This document shows positions 35,887 to 44,883 of a DNA stretch of 64,000 bases, piece after piece (position 1 is the stretch's first letter; each line of letters begins with the position of its first letter). Position numbers and translations under genes: made by a program. The stretch is from positions 47,348 to 111,347 of the forward strand of contig NZ_PXXU01000006.1 in NCBI RefSeq assembly GCF_003011925.2, in the 5' to 3' direction. Source of the stretch: Nitrosomonas supralitoralis. Lineage in GTDB: Bacteria; Pseudomonadota; Gammaproteobacteria; Burkholderiales; Nitrosomonadaceae. The notes under the pieces are model-generated. The model was given only the letters and a program-made list of their open reading frames with translations. It was not told the origin of the DNA and searched no databases.

Positions 35887-36327
35887 TCATGTGCATTGTG
35901 AATGCCAATGCTGAATTTTTAGGATAGCTGCTTGCAGGTTCATTTTTGCCTGATTACTTGGTTTCTCTCCCAATTCAAACTGATAGCCTCGAATGCGAAG
36001 TAAAAAAGAAGATGGGGCAGTGCGTTGGTAAATTTGCTGATAAGTAAATAATAATGCAGATGGTGTTAACGCATGGCTGGTATAACTCGTGTCTTTCTCG
36101 GCATGTATGGTTGAGAATTGGTATGGTTCTGCGCATGACATGTCTGCATCAATAAAAACAATCTGATCAAATTCTAATAAGTCGATTGTGTGCTCGATCA
36201 ACAATTGCATTTCAATGAGGCACTTGGTATTTATCAGTCTGAGTTGATCAATATGTTCGATCAATAAAGGGCCCAGCGCATCATCTCCACATCCAGGATT
36301 TCCATATCCAAATAATAATATTCTCAC
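35887..36327 (-). CDS. NiFe-hydrogenase maturation protease (HoxW/HyaD family)
   Basis: 146 residues. FGYGNPGCGDDALGP is the N-terminal signature with the first metal-sensing acidic residue; FIDADMS and SHALTPSALL supply the others, and IRGYQFELGEKPS is typical of proteases serving group 3 (cytosolic, NAD(P)-linked) hydrogenases. It cuts the C-terminal peptide of the large subunit after Ni insertion. The start is a GTG that overlaps the stop of the preceding TPM gene (GTGA), so it is translationally coupled to the lemA-TPM-TPM genes. No large subunit is in the window. Confidence 0.85.
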   Translation of the reverse strand: MRILLFGYGNPGCGDDALGPLLIEHIDQLRLINTKCLIEMQLLIEHTIDLLEFDQIVFIDADMSCAEPYQFSTIHAEKDTSYTSHALTPSALLFTYQQIYQRTAPSSFLLRIRGYQFELGEKPSNQAKMNLQAAILKIQHWHSQCT

Positions 36328-36824
36328 AGTATCATGGGCTTATTGGTAAGCTCATTTTTGTCTTGCATGGGATCATATGGAAAATGCATTTTTAAATGCT
36401 GACTGATAGTATGAATGCCTTGGATGATACCAGCTCCAAATTGCTGCTGACGAAATGCAGATTCCATGGTACGGCAGATGTTTTCCAATTCCTCGTTGGA
36501 AACTTTGTTGTGGATGCCCCGATCTACAATGATTTCTACGTCTCGATCAGCCAGCAGCAAATAAATCAGCACTCCATTATTCTGCTCGGTATCCCATATT
36601 CGCAATTGTGAAAAAACTTCAATAGCCCGCTCTCGAGCTGTTTGATTTTTAATTAGCGCAAAGGTATTAAGTGCGCCTTCCACTGCAAAGCAGATTTCAC
36701 CGCTATGACTCATTTCCGATTGCTGGATTGTTTGTTCAATTGATGCCAGGGTAGTTGCGGGGAATGCACGCCGAAGCATCCATTGTCCGATAGTAAGATG
36801 ACGTAATATACGAGCAAAATTCAT
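36324..36824 (-). CDS. TPM-domain protein
   Basis: 166 residues, a soluble TPM domain: RRAFPATTLASIEQTIQQSE, EICFAVEGAL, RAIEVFSQLRIWDTEQNNGVLIYLLLADRDVEIIVDRGIH and FGAGIIQGI. No signal peptide or strong membrane segment. TPM domains are found in a photosystem-repair phosphatase of plants and in bacterial envelope proteins. It abuts the larger TPM protein (stop and ATG adjacent) and overlaps the hydrogenase protease gene by 4 bases. Confidence 0.85.
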   Translation of the reverse strand: MNFARILRHLTIGQWMLRRAFPATTLASIEQTIQQSEMSHSGEICFAVEGALNTFALIKNQTARERAIEVFSQLRIWDTEQNNGVLIYLLLADRDVEIIVDRGIHNKVSNEELENICRTMESAFRQQQFGAGIIQGIHTISQHLKMHFPYDPMQDKNELTNKPMIL

Positions 36825-37733
36825 TTACCATCTCCCAGAGGCGCCGCCGCCGCCAAAACTGCCGCCACCACCACCACTGAATCCTCCACCACCAGATCCG
36901 CCGCTCCTAATGCTGGAGTTTGACCAGTTACCTCGTCCATTCCGATAGATTCCTGGGTTGATGTGAATAAAAAGATTAAAAATGAATACTGCAACAGCGA
37001 TGAGAATGGCTGCCACTAACGAAGAGAAAAATAACCAGCCGACAAATCCCAAACCAATTCCAGTCACGCTAGCTCCAACCAGACGACCCAGGAATACCTG
37101 TAATATTCTCCCGATAACGGTAGAAAAAATTAGGATGAAGATTAGGCTTTCAAGGTTTGTGTGTGAGATTGACAAGTTGTTGTGCGCATTTCTCGGGAGT
37201 GGTAGTGCTTCACCTTTGACCGAACTTATTATCGCTTTAATACCTGCTTCAATACCTTCACCAAATTGTTCCTGTTTAAAATGAGGTGTAATGATTTCCG
37301 CAATAATTCGTTTCGCTGTAATATCGGGTAATGCGCCTTCCAGGCCATAACCGACTTCTATGCGAAGCTTTCTGTCGTTTTTTGCAACCAGTAGCAGTAC
37401 GCCATCATCAATGCTTTCGCGTCCTAATTTCCATGTTTCAACAATCCGCATTGCGTATTGCTCAATAGTATAAGGTTGAGTAGTGGGAACAATTAATACG
37501 GCAATTTGACTGCCTTTTGTTTTTTCAAATGTTGCTAATTGATGCTCTAGTTGCAAAATTTCATGAGCCGAGAGTGTTCCAGTTAAATCAGTCACATGTG
37601 TTTTAAGAGGAGGAATGGCGATTTCTGCTCTAATCGTAGTGATTATCAAAAAAATTGCGAGTAGGACAACGGTTCTTGAACACATACGCAAGATGCTGAA
37701 GCCTGAATTATTGCTGATTGAAGTAGGTGTCAT
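36825..37733 (-). CDS. TPM-domain membrane protein, YgcG family
   Basis: 302 residues: N-terminal signal or membrane segment (about 18-36), TPM domain (about 42-165; HVTDLTGTLSAHEILQLEHQL, IDDGVLLLVAKNDRKLRIEVGYGLEG), two or three membrane segments (about 190-260) and a Gly/Ser-rich tail of the SGGGGFSGGGG type ending SGRW. The pair LemA plus YgcG is conserved across many bacteria, role unknown. It begins 19 bases after lemA. Confidence 0.88.
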   Translation of the reverse strand: MTPTSISNNSGFSILRMCSRTVVLLAIFLIITTIRAEIAIPPLKTHVTDLTGTLSAHEILQLEHQLATFEKTKGSQIAVLIVPTTQPYTIEQYAMRIVETWKLGRESIDDGVLLLVAKNDRKLRIEVGYGLEGALPDITAKRIIAEIITPHFKQEQFGEGIEAGIKAIISSVKGEALPLPRNAHNNLSISHTNLESLIFILIFSTVIGRILQVFLGRLVGASVTGIGLGFVGWLFFSSLVAAILIAVAVFIFNLFIHINPGIYRNGRGNWSNSSIRSGGSGGGGFSGGGGGSFGGGGASGRW

Positions 37734-37752
37734 GAAAGATAATTAACTGAGT

Positions 37753-38361
37753 TTATTTCCCTTCCAATCTCGGCGCATCAAAATCAACTTTTGGTGCTAT
37801 AGAAATTTCGTGCTCATTATCCACAGTGAAGCTGGGTTTTGTGTGAAATCCAAATAGCATGGCTGTTAGATTGCTGGGGAAAGACCTGACTGTAGTATTG
37901 TATTCTTGAACTGCTTTAATATATCGATTGCGTGCCACTGTGATGCGATTTTCAGTGCCTTCCAGTTGTGCCTGTAAATCACGAAAATTGGCATCCGATT
38001 TTAACTCGGGATAATTCTCGACTACGGCCAAAAGCCTTGAAAGAGAACTGGACAGTTCTCCTTGCGCATTCTGGAATTTGGCAAAAGTTTCAGGGTCGTT
38101 GATTAGTTCTGGAGTCGCTTGAATACTGCCAATTCTGGATCGAGCATTGGTAACTCCAAGCAATACATCTTTTTCTTGAGCAGCGAATCCCTTGACGGTA
38201 TTGACTAAGTTGGGTATCAAATCAGCACGCCGCTTGTATTGATTGAGTACTTCTGCCCAACTGGCTTTAATTTGCTCATCAGCAGACTGAAGTGTATTGT
38301 AGCCGCACCCGCTTAAGACAAGAACGCAAAGAATTATCGCGATTAATAACATATTGCGCAT
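37753..38361 (-). CDS. lemA: LemA-family membrane-anchored protein
   Basis: 202 residues from MRNMLLIAIILCV, chosen because GGAG lies upstream and the earlier codons lack a site. The N-terminal hydrophobic segment ends LVLSGCGYN, so it may be a lipoprotein. The rest is the LemA helical bundle: SWAEVLNQYKRRADLIPNLVNTVKG, LLGVTNARSRI, LSRLLAVVENYPELKSD.NF..LQ.QLEGTENRI and RNRYIKAVQEYN, followed by FGF.TKPSF. It heads the run that continues through the TPM proteins into the hydrogenase maturation genes. Confidence 0.93.
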   Translation of the reverse strand: MRNMLLIAIILCVLVLSGCGYNTLQSADEQIKASWAEVLNQYKRRADLIPNLVNTVKGFAAQEKDVLLGVTNARSRIGSIQATPELINDPETFAKFQNAQGELSSSLSRLLAVVENYPELKSDANFRDLQAQLEGTENRITVARNRYIKAVQEYNTTVRSFPSNLTAMLFGFHTKPSFTVDNEHEISIAPKVDFDAPRLEGK

Positions 38362-38724
38362 AAACTTCTCCAAAGAAATTTGATATTCACAGATTAGGTT
38401 CTGTGGATATTTCGTAAAGTTCAACGAAAATATTTTTCCATTCTTCTGGATAGAGTTGAATGATAAAACGGAATTGACCCATGAATAATCGTGAATTTCA
38501 ATAACGGTTGTTGGCGCTTATCTCAACTACCATTTTGGTAAATCGAGTTCAGTCTTTTAATAGCTTTCCGCATTGGCGTAAATTGAAGTATCTGGATCCT
38601 CGAAAGAAGGTTCTGCACCTCGCCTGAAAATCCTGAATCAGATCTTGGTTGATTTAAAGAAATCACATTAAATCAATTTGTTTTTAAATATTCATTCAAT
38701 ATTCTGGTTAGTGGAAAACCTGCG
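38362..38724. other. Intergenic region upstream of lemA
   Basis: About 360 bases that should contain the promoter of the lemA-hyp run. No gene or clear promoter boxes recognised. Confidence 0.4.
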
Positions 38725-38762
38725 AAAAAAAAGCCACTCGATCTTAATTGAGTGGCTTTTTT
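38725..38762. terminator. Bidirectional rho-independent terminator
   Basis: An A-run, GCCACTC, a 10-base loop, GAGTGGC and a T-run. Symmetric, so it can stop transcription in both directions. It lies just beyond the stop codon of the beta-propeller gene on the minus strand. Confidence 0.85.
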
Positions 38763-38777
38763 GCAAGCTTCGATACT

Positions 38778-40919
38778 TTAATTGTCAGGGGATCCTGATA
38801 CGATCCAAGTCAAACCACCATCCATTGATTTGTAGATATTTTTTCTTGCAGCACCCACAATCGTAGAATCTGATGCAAAGGTAGGCGATATCTTGAACTC
38901 AATGAATTCAATATTCTCATTTCCAAGCAGCGATGAAGTTGTATTCAGCGAAGCTGTGACTGCGCCTACTCCATCCAGATTTGCACTAAACAATCCTTTG
39001 CCGCGGACATTGACAAAAATCGTTCGATCGGTGCCGAAGTTGGGCGAAAATTCCACTTGTAGAATAACGGCATTTGCTCCAACTGAAGCATCGGTTTCTT
39101 TTGTCCAAGTGGTGCCGCCATCGGTCGAGCGGTAAATGCCGCTGGTTGTGCCAACGAGAACAAGATTATCGATGGCAAATTGCGGAGATATCGCAACCCA
39201 CATATATCTTTGTCCAGCCCATCCGGTTTGGATGATCGAACTGGCACCTACGCGTAAGAAAGTATTCCCGCCATCCTGGGTACGCCATAATTCTCCAGCA
39301 CGAGTAGCGGCAAATGCAGTGCGATCAGTGGCATAATTTGGCGATACTGCTACGCTTGTAATAGGATGATTCGTCGGGATTCCGCGTTGCAAAATCCAAG
39401 TTTTTCCAGCGTCTTTGGTTTGCAGCAATCCATGGAGTCTTGAGCCGAGGTAAATCTCCTTATCGGTTGCAAAGTTTGGCGATGCTGCTAGGGCCGTGAG
39501 AGAGACAAGATCCTTTCTAATCTCAGGAAATCTAGGAATGAACCTAACGGTAAAACTGTCTCCAAAATTATTAGATGATCCCACGTATCCATTGGTCGCA
39601 GTAACGATTGTTTGAGTACCATTGGCATTCTTCACGATCTGCGAATCGAAGAAATTCATTTTTCGCCCTGTCGGGTTGGGCCAGCCACTGGTAGACCAGG
39701 TTGTGCCGCTATCCGCAGAAATAGCGATGCCTCTTCCAACATATGTTGTGGCAATCATTTTTTGATCAATGTTGAAATTTGAAGATAGCGCGAGACCTGT
39801 CAGTATGCCAATACGTGTTTGACTTTGCTTCCATGTGCTGCCACCATTTTTCGAGATGAAAAGTCCATCGAATACCGGTAAAAATACTGTCTGATCTGTT
39901 GCATAAGTGCGCGATACTTGTAAGTCAGTCATTTCATTGAGTAATGATGTTTGAACGGTGACTACAGCGCCCGAGTCATACAGGGTCCATTTATCGCCAC
40001 TATCAATGGACTTGAATACCGCTTGAGTCAGGCTGGTACTAAATACTGTGCGGTCGATCGCATAGTTTGGTGAAACAGCTATATTATTGATCGCCTCGTT
40101 AGGCAAGCCAGTACCTTTGTTGACAAAAGTATTTCCACCATCGCTGCTATAAAAAATCCCGAAAAGTGGGGTAGCCAGGAATATCTCCGCTGCGCCTCCT
40201 GGTGCAATGGCCATATCATAGATGATGGTTCCTGTTGGGTTCCCCAATTCGATCCAGTCAATGCCTCCATTGGTAGACTTTCGTAAATATCCAGTATCGC
40301 TTGCAATCACCAAGGTGTTATCGGTAGCAAAGTCGGGTGATACCGCAATAGCAGCTACTTTATTAGTTTTGTCGAGTATTTGGGTCCACTGTGCATCTGT
40401 ATTGGAACGGCGGAAAAGAGCTCCATTGCCTTCACTAAAGAAAACCACATAACCACTGCTTGTTTCTGCGACCTCCATTTTTTTAATAATTTTGTTTGAA
40501 GCGGCAAGGCCTGTGTTATAGGATTCCCACGAATCTCCACGGTTGGTTGATCGATAAACACCGCCTTTGCCTTTGAGTCCCGCAAAAACGGTTTGATCGG
40601 TCGTAAATTTTGGAGAGACGCGAATAAAACTGTATTCGAGTGGATGGTCCAAACCATTCGCTAGGTTGATCCAGGTTGTACCACCGTCAGTTGAACGCAT
40701 AACTTGGTCGTAATACCAGCCGGTAAACGCGCCATCGCTGATTAGAAACATCGTTTTGTCGTTGGCATAATCAGGTGATGCGGCAAATGCAATTACCATG
40801 TCATGGGGTGTGTGCGCATGCGTATTCATGCCAGTAAAGCCGATTGACAAGAAAAATGCAGTAAGCACAGCAATTCGCCGGATGCCACCGATTTGAATTT
40901 TATTTATATCGAATAACAT
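38778..40919 (-). CDS. Secreted beta-propeller protein with BNR/sortilin-type repeats
   Basis: 713 residues from the ATG at 40919, preceded by AAGGA; the frame is open for 51 more codons. A signal peptide ends near THAHTP. The rest is a series of repeats with the themes SP.YA.D.T.F, VYRSTDGGTTW and FKSIDSG.KW, i.e. Asp-box (BNR) repeats as in YCF48, sortilin and photosystem-assembly propellers; about ten repeats can be counted. Likely periplasmic or extracellular; ligand unknown. A terminator follows directly. Confidence 0.85.
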   Translation of the reverse strand: MLFDINKIQIGGIRRIAVLTAFFLSIGFTGMNTHAHTPHDMVIAFAASPDYANDKTMFLISDGAFTGWYYDQVMRSTDGGTTWINLANGLDHPLEYSFIRVSPKFTTDQTVFAGLKGKGGVYRSTNRGDSWESYNTGLAASNKIIKKMEVAETSSGYVVFFSEGNGALFRRSNTDAQWTQILDKTNKVAAIAVSPDFATDNTLVIASDTGYLRKSTNGGIDWIELGNPTGTIIYDMAIAPGGAAEIFLATPLFGIFYSSDGGNTFVNKGTGLPNEAINNIAVSPNYAIDRTVFSTSLTQAVFKSIDSGDKWTLYDSGAVVTVQTSLLNEMTDLQVSRTYATDQTVFLPVFDGLFISKNGGSTWKQSQTRIGILTGLALSSNFNIDQKMIATTYVGRGIAISADSGTTWSTSGWPNPTGRKMNFFDSQIVKNANGTQTIVTATNGYVGSSNNFGDSFTVRFIPRFPEIRKDLVSLTALAASPNFATDKEIYLGSRLHGLLQTKDAGKTWILQRGIPTNHPITSVAVSPNYATDRTAFAATRAGELWRTQDGGNTFLRVGASSIIQTGWAGQRYMWVAISPQFAIDNLVLVGTTSGIYRSTDGGTTWTKETDASVGANAVILQVEFSPNFGTDRTIFVNVRGKGLFSANLDGVGAVTASLNTTSSLLGNENIEFIEFKISPTFASDSTIVGAARKNIYKSMDGGLTWIVSGSPDN

Positions 40920-41640
40920 GTTCAATCCTTCAAGTTTTTGTTGCATATTGATCATTAACCCCACCAACGAAGCTTTTGCGACGAATTTTTGTTGATAAAT
41001 CTGAATCACTGGATAGTTGATTTTTAGCCGAAGCTGGAGGTAGATATTAGTGGAAATGTTTCTTAATACCAATAGGTCATTATTACTTATTTTATAGTAT
41101 AAATGTACTGAGTCCTGCCTTAATCATTGAAGCCTTGAGGTGTCAATGGAAATTTATACCCATATACCCACAAGACAGCCATCTGCCTGCTTTTTCGCGA
41201 GAGGTCGCATGTGCGGGTAGTGCGGTATGCTTCTGCGTTTTACTGGTAACTGCTAATGAAGACAATAAATACACCTTTGCGCACCTGTTGATCAGGAGAA
41301 GGATGTTGTTTAACAAACAGCGATCCCGTTTCCTTGTTTTCCTGAAGATTTTTTGCATGTGAATAAAACCAACGTACCTAATCTGTTTCTCAGCAGCCAC
41401 CAGCACTTGAATTTTTTCTCGATGCTTCGCTCGCGCATACTCTTGTATGGCATCCTACATTCAGCCCATTATCAATTTATGCAATTGATCTACGCTAACC
41501 TAAGCCTTCAGGTTAGCATTGCCGGATCAACGTCAGTGGCACAGACATCTTCTGTTCCAGATTGAGCCTGCCAGTCCAGCAAGTTAGTGTCTCCCCTGTT
41601 CTTATCCAGAGTCCTTATCTCACTAGCCTTAGTAAGTAGG
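40920..41640. other. Long non-coding stretch of unclear origin
   Basis: About 700 bases with a few open frames on both strands that lack ribosome-binding sites and family resemblance. A perfect 8-bp stem (GCTAACCT / AGGTTAGC) lies at 41494-41517. It may hold decayed genes, but none was identified. Confidence 0.4.
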
Positions 41641-41677
41641 AAGGAATACCAAAACAAGTTCATAGCTATTAATTTGA

Positions 41678-41721
41678 TTGTGAATTATTTGTGAAATAAT
41701 TGTGAACTTCTTGTGAAGTAT
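41678..41721. repeat. Four 11-bp tandem repeats built on TTGTGAA
   Basis: TTGTGAA occurs at 41678, 41689, 41700 and 41711, spaced exactly 11 bases apart, the repeats differing only in the four spacer bases. The array ends about 65 bases before the ATG of a small membrane protein. A TACAAT at 41736-41741 could serve as its -10 box, so the array would lie over or just upstream of the -35 position. It has the layout of a regulator-binding array. Confidence 0.75.
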
Positions 41722-41784
41722 TCCGTCATAAGCAGTACAATACATATTTTTCAAACTCAATAACTTTTAATTAAGGAGATTTTC

Positions 41785-41982
41785 ATGACTGACAATCATT
41801 TTTTTGCAATCGCAGCATTAGTCATTATTGGGATATTTTTTGGAATAGTGGCGATGCTCGGATTACCACAATCAATTTTGGAATGGGTAATCACTGATGG
41901 TGCTTTTGCTATCCTTCTTTATATAAGCTACCTGGCAATAGGTGCCTTTAAAGGAACGTCTAAACCAAGAATGCATTATTGA
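41785..41982 (+). CDS. Small two-helix membrane protein of unknown function
   Basis: 65 residues with two hydrophobic segments (about 8-27 and 36-54) and a basic end (KGTSKPRMHY). TAAGGAG precedes the ATG at ideal spacing, and a stem-loop terminator follows at 42005-42054, so this is a complete single-gene unit. No family recognised. The phased repeats upstream suggest it is tightly regulated. Confidence 0.7.
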   Translation: MTDNHFFAIAALVIIGIFFGIVAMLGLPQSILEWVITDGAFAILLYISYLAIGAFKGTSKPRMHY

Positions 41983-42004
41983 TTCAAGAAATCGGCAGAA
42001 TGAA

Positions 42005-42054
42005 GCGTGTTAAGTGAATGGAAGCACTTATAGTGTGAGATTCATTTAACACGC
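42005..42054 (+). terminator. Stem-loop terminator after the small membrane protein gene
   Basis: Arms of 15 bases (GCGTGTTAAGTGAAT and its partner at 42040-42054, one G-U pair) with an inner CACT/AGTG stem in the loop, followed by AATTTTATT. Confidence 0.7.
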
Positions 42055-42087
42055 AATTTTATTAACCTTTACATATGAGGTGATTTT

Positions 42088-42162
42088 ATGAATACGAGTC
42101 AAATCTATTTATTTTCAACCGGCATTGAGAGCAAGATTCAAACAACTTGCCCTGCAGCATAA
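42088..42162 (+). CDS. Possible 24-residue peptide
   Basis: MNTSQIYLFSTGIESK to TCPAA, with an AGGTGA site before the ATG. It overlaps the 3-prime end of the convergent FAD oxidoreductase gene by 25 bases. No family; the ribosome-binding site is the only support. Confidence 0.2.
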   Translation: MNTSQIYLFSTGIESKIQTTCPAA

Positions 42163-43364
42163 CCCGATGACCAGGCCCATTGAAAATTAAATCCTCCTAA
42201 ATGACCGGTAACATCTACAACCTCTCCAATAAAAAACAACCCTTTTGTATGTACGGATTCCATTGTCTTGGATGACAAATCATGAGTGTCGACACCGCCC
42301 AGCGTCACTTCCGCCTTCTTGTAACCTGTTGTTCCGCTCGGAATAATCTGCCAATTGTGTAGTTTGTCTGCAATCAGTTGTAATTCGTTTTCACAGTAGC
42401 GACATATAGGCTTTGCAGCAATAGCTAGCTGGGTTAGTGTGATTGCGCACCAGGTCTGCACGAAGCGTTTAGGTAGATAATTGGCTAACAAATTCGGTAG
42501 AAGCATGGTGCTTTTGCGGTAACTCAGAAATACATTTTGCACATTCAGTTGCGGTAATAAATTGATATGCAGGGATTCTCCTGGCTTCCAATAGGATGAT
42601 ATCTGCAATATGGCGGGTCCACTTAATCCTCGGTGGGTAAATAAAACATTCTCACGGAATGAAGCGCCGTTACAACTAACCTCAGCATCTATTGACGTAC
42701 CTGAAATTTCTTTAAAACCAGCAAATTCATCTGCAGTAAAAGTTAAGCTCACCAAACCGGGCCGTAACGACGTTACGCGAACGCCAAACTGATTGGCAAT
42801 TTGATAACCGAATGCGCTTGCGCCAATTTGTGGAATGGACAATCCGCCTGAAGCAATAACCAAAGATTTAGTTTCTAAAGTATTGCGCTCGGTTATCACT
42901 CTAAAATTCGACTTGACATCTGGTATCTCTTTATCGTTCAATAGATACTCCACTGCCCTGATTTTTGAGTTGATTTGCCAGTCTACCCCCGCTGTAGTGC
43001 ACTCGCTATGAAGCATGTCGATAATTTGTTGTGAACTATCATTGCAAAATAACTGACCTAATTTTTTTTCATGATAGCGAATACCATGCTTTTCAACCAG
43101 AGCAATAAAATCCTGGGGTGAAAAACGAGCCAATGCGGAACGACAAAAATGCGGATTACCGGAAATGAAATTTTCAGCTGTGGCGTACCGATTAGTAAAG
43201 TTACAACGACCACCGCCCGAAATACGGATTTTTTCGGCTAATTTACACGCATGATCAACGAGTACCACACTGCGGCCTCGCTTCCCTGCTTCAATTGCAC
43301 ACATCATGCCCGCAGCACCTGCTCCAACGATGACTACATCCTTATACAGCTTTGGCAAGCTCAT
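42138..43364 (-). CDS. HI0933/YhiN-family FAD-dependent oxidoreductase
   Basis: 408 residues. N-terminal dinucleotide fold VVIVGAGAAGMMCAIEAGKRG with the ISGGGRCNFTN loop typical of the HI0933 (BaiN/RdsA-like) family; C-terminal landmarks GGVDTHDLSSKTMES, GLFFIGEVVDVTGHLGGFNFQWAWSSGYAAG for FAD contact. Cytosolic flavoprotein; physiological substrate not known. It is convergent with the small membrane protein gene and adjacent to the DUF2909 gene. Confidence 0.92.
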   Translation of the reverse strand: MSLPKLYKDVVIVGAGAAGMMCAIEAGKRGRSVVLVDHACKLAEKIRISGGGRCNFTNRYATAENFISGNPHFCRSALARFSPQDFIALVEKHGIRYHEKKLGQLFCNDSSQQIIDMLHSECTTAGVDWQINSKIRAVEYLLNDKEIPDVKSNFRVITERNTLETKSLVIASGGLSIPQIGASAFGYQIANQFGVRVTSLRPGLVSLTFTADEFAGFKEISGTSIDAEVSCNGASFRENVLFTHRGLSGPAILQISSYWKPGESLHINLLPQLNVQNVFLSYRKSTMLLPNLLANYLPKRFVQTWCAITLTQLAIAAKPICRYCENELQLIADKLHNWQIIPSGTTGYKKAEVTLGGVDTHDLSSKTMESVHTKGLFFIGEVVDVTGHLGGFNFQWAWSSGYAAGQVV

Positions 43365-43398
43365 GAGTCACGCTTTGAAGTGCTTCCGGGCAGAAAGT

Positions 43399-43587
43399 CT
43401 ACTGGCTCATCATATCCAATCGAGTCGCTATCATCATGATGATAAAAAGAAAAAGCGACAAACCAATACGTATGCTCAATGATTTTACCATGCGTGTTGA
43501 ATGACCTTTATCCTTATACATGTAATACAGTGCTGATCCTAAACTATATAATATGAGCAGAAATAATACGGCAGCGAAGATTTTCAA
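43399..43587 (-). CDS. DUF2909 twin-transmembrane protein
   Basis: 62 residues from a TTG at 43587, chosen because TTAGGA lies 9-10 bases upstream and the length then fits the family; the open frame continues 11 codons further. Two membrane helices flank YKDKGHSTRMVKSLSIRIGLS, the family core motif. Often located near cytochrome-oxidase assembly genes in proteobacteria, but not here. Function unknown. Confidence 0.75.
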   Translation of the reverse strand: MKIFAAVLFLLILYSLGSALYYMYKDKGHSTRMVKSLSIRIGLSLFLFIIMMIATRLDMMSQ

Positions 43588-43752
43588 TGACTTGATCCTA
43601 ACAAAAGTTGAATTTGCCAAAGTTTAGCCGAGTTTTTCTGATTGTCCAACGACTATTTAACGATAAAACTCCCAAAAATTCATTACCTAAATTAACCAAT
43701 TGTTTCTATTTCACTTCATTCTCACTCATTTTCATTCAATCAAAACTGTGCA

Positions 43753-44721
43753 ATGCAAGATCTGATTTGCTTACCAACTGCTATTTTTTTAATGGGTCCC
43801 ACAGCAAGCGGCAAAAGCCAAATTGCTTTGGAAATTGCCAAAAAAATCCCAGTTGAAATCATCAGTGTGGATTCAGCCCAGGTATACCGCTACATGGATA
43901 TTGGAACCGCCAAGCCCGAGCAAGAAACTTTGACCCATATTCCTCATCATCTGATTAATCTCATTAATCCTGACCAGAGTTATTCAGCAGCACAATTTCG
44001 CCATGATGCTTTAAACGTCATGCATGACATCTCTTCGCGCAATAAGATTCCGCTACTGGTTGGTGGCACGATGCTTTATTTCAGAGCATTACAGGAAGGA
44101 CTATCCGTATTACCGGCAGCAGATCAGGGCCTTCGCTTGGAGTTGGAAAATATGGCGAAGAGTCTCGGTTGGCCAGCTATGCATCAAAAACTCTCGGAAT
44201 TGGATCAAACAATCGCTGCACGTATCAAACCTACCGATAGTCAGCGCATCCAGCGCGCGCTGGAAGTATGTTATCTGACTCAACAACCGATGTCAGAAAT
44301 TCTGAAAACCTCACAACCAACAGATTTTCCCTATCGTAAAATCAGCATCGCACTCATCCCCAGTGAGCGCAGCCAACTGCATTTACGAATTGCTGAGCGC
44401 TTTAGAAACATGTTAAGCGTCGGGTTAATCGATGAAGTTCAATCCATTCGTCAAAAATTCTCATTGCTGAGTACAAAATCACCATCGATGCGTTGTGTCG
44501 GTTACCGTCAGGCTTGTCTTTATTTGGATAACAAAATCAGCAGTGATGAATTACATGATATGGGAATTGTCGCTACTCGCCAGCTGGCCAAACGACAATT
44601 GACCTGGATGCGCAGTATGAGAACCACCAATAAAATCCATGAGCTTGACTGCTTAGCCAGTAATTTAAGCACACAAGTGCTCAACTTACTCCAAGCTGCG
44701 ATTGAGACTGGCTCAGATTGA
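43753..44721 (+). CDS. miaA: tRNA dimethylallyltransferase MiaA
   Basis: 322 residues. It adds the isopentenyl group to A37 of tRNAs reading UNN codons. P-loop GPTASGKS at 15-22, the DSAQVYRYMDIGTAKP segment, LVGGTMLYFRAL, RIKPTDSQRIQRALEV and C-terminal MRCVGYRQ, TRQLAKRQLTWMRS. Length normal. The frequent partners mutL and hfq are not adjacent. Confidence 0.96.
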   Translation: MQDLICLPTAIFLMGPTASGKSQIALEIAKKIPVEIISVDSAQVYRYMDIGTAKPEQETLTHIPHHLINLINPDQSYSAAQFRHDALNVMHDISSRNKIPLLVGGTMLYFRALQEGLSVLPAADQGLRLELENMAKSLGWPAMHQKLSELDQTIAARIKPTDSQRIQRALEVCYLTQQPMSEILKTSQPTDFPYRKISIALIPSERSQLHLRIAERFRNMLSVGLIDEVQSIRQKFSLLSTKSPSMRCVGYRQACLYLDNKISSDELHDMGIVATRQLAKRQLTWMRSMRTTNKIHELDCLASNLSTQVLNLLQAAIETGSD

Positions 44722-44883
44722 GTTCAGAAATTATTATTGTTGATATTTTCTGGGCTTGTCAGCTTGTCTATTTTCTGTCGATAGCGTTATGATTCTATGT
44801 ACGCTAAAGGGAATAGATTGCGAGCAGCGTAGAAAAAAAATTACAATACACATACAGAACAAATATTCAGAGGACACACAATA

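Noticed and set aside
41135..41565. Overlapping open frames on both strands in the 700-base gap
   Set aside because: No ribosome-binding sites, no recognisable domains and unusual composition; left as unexplained sequence.
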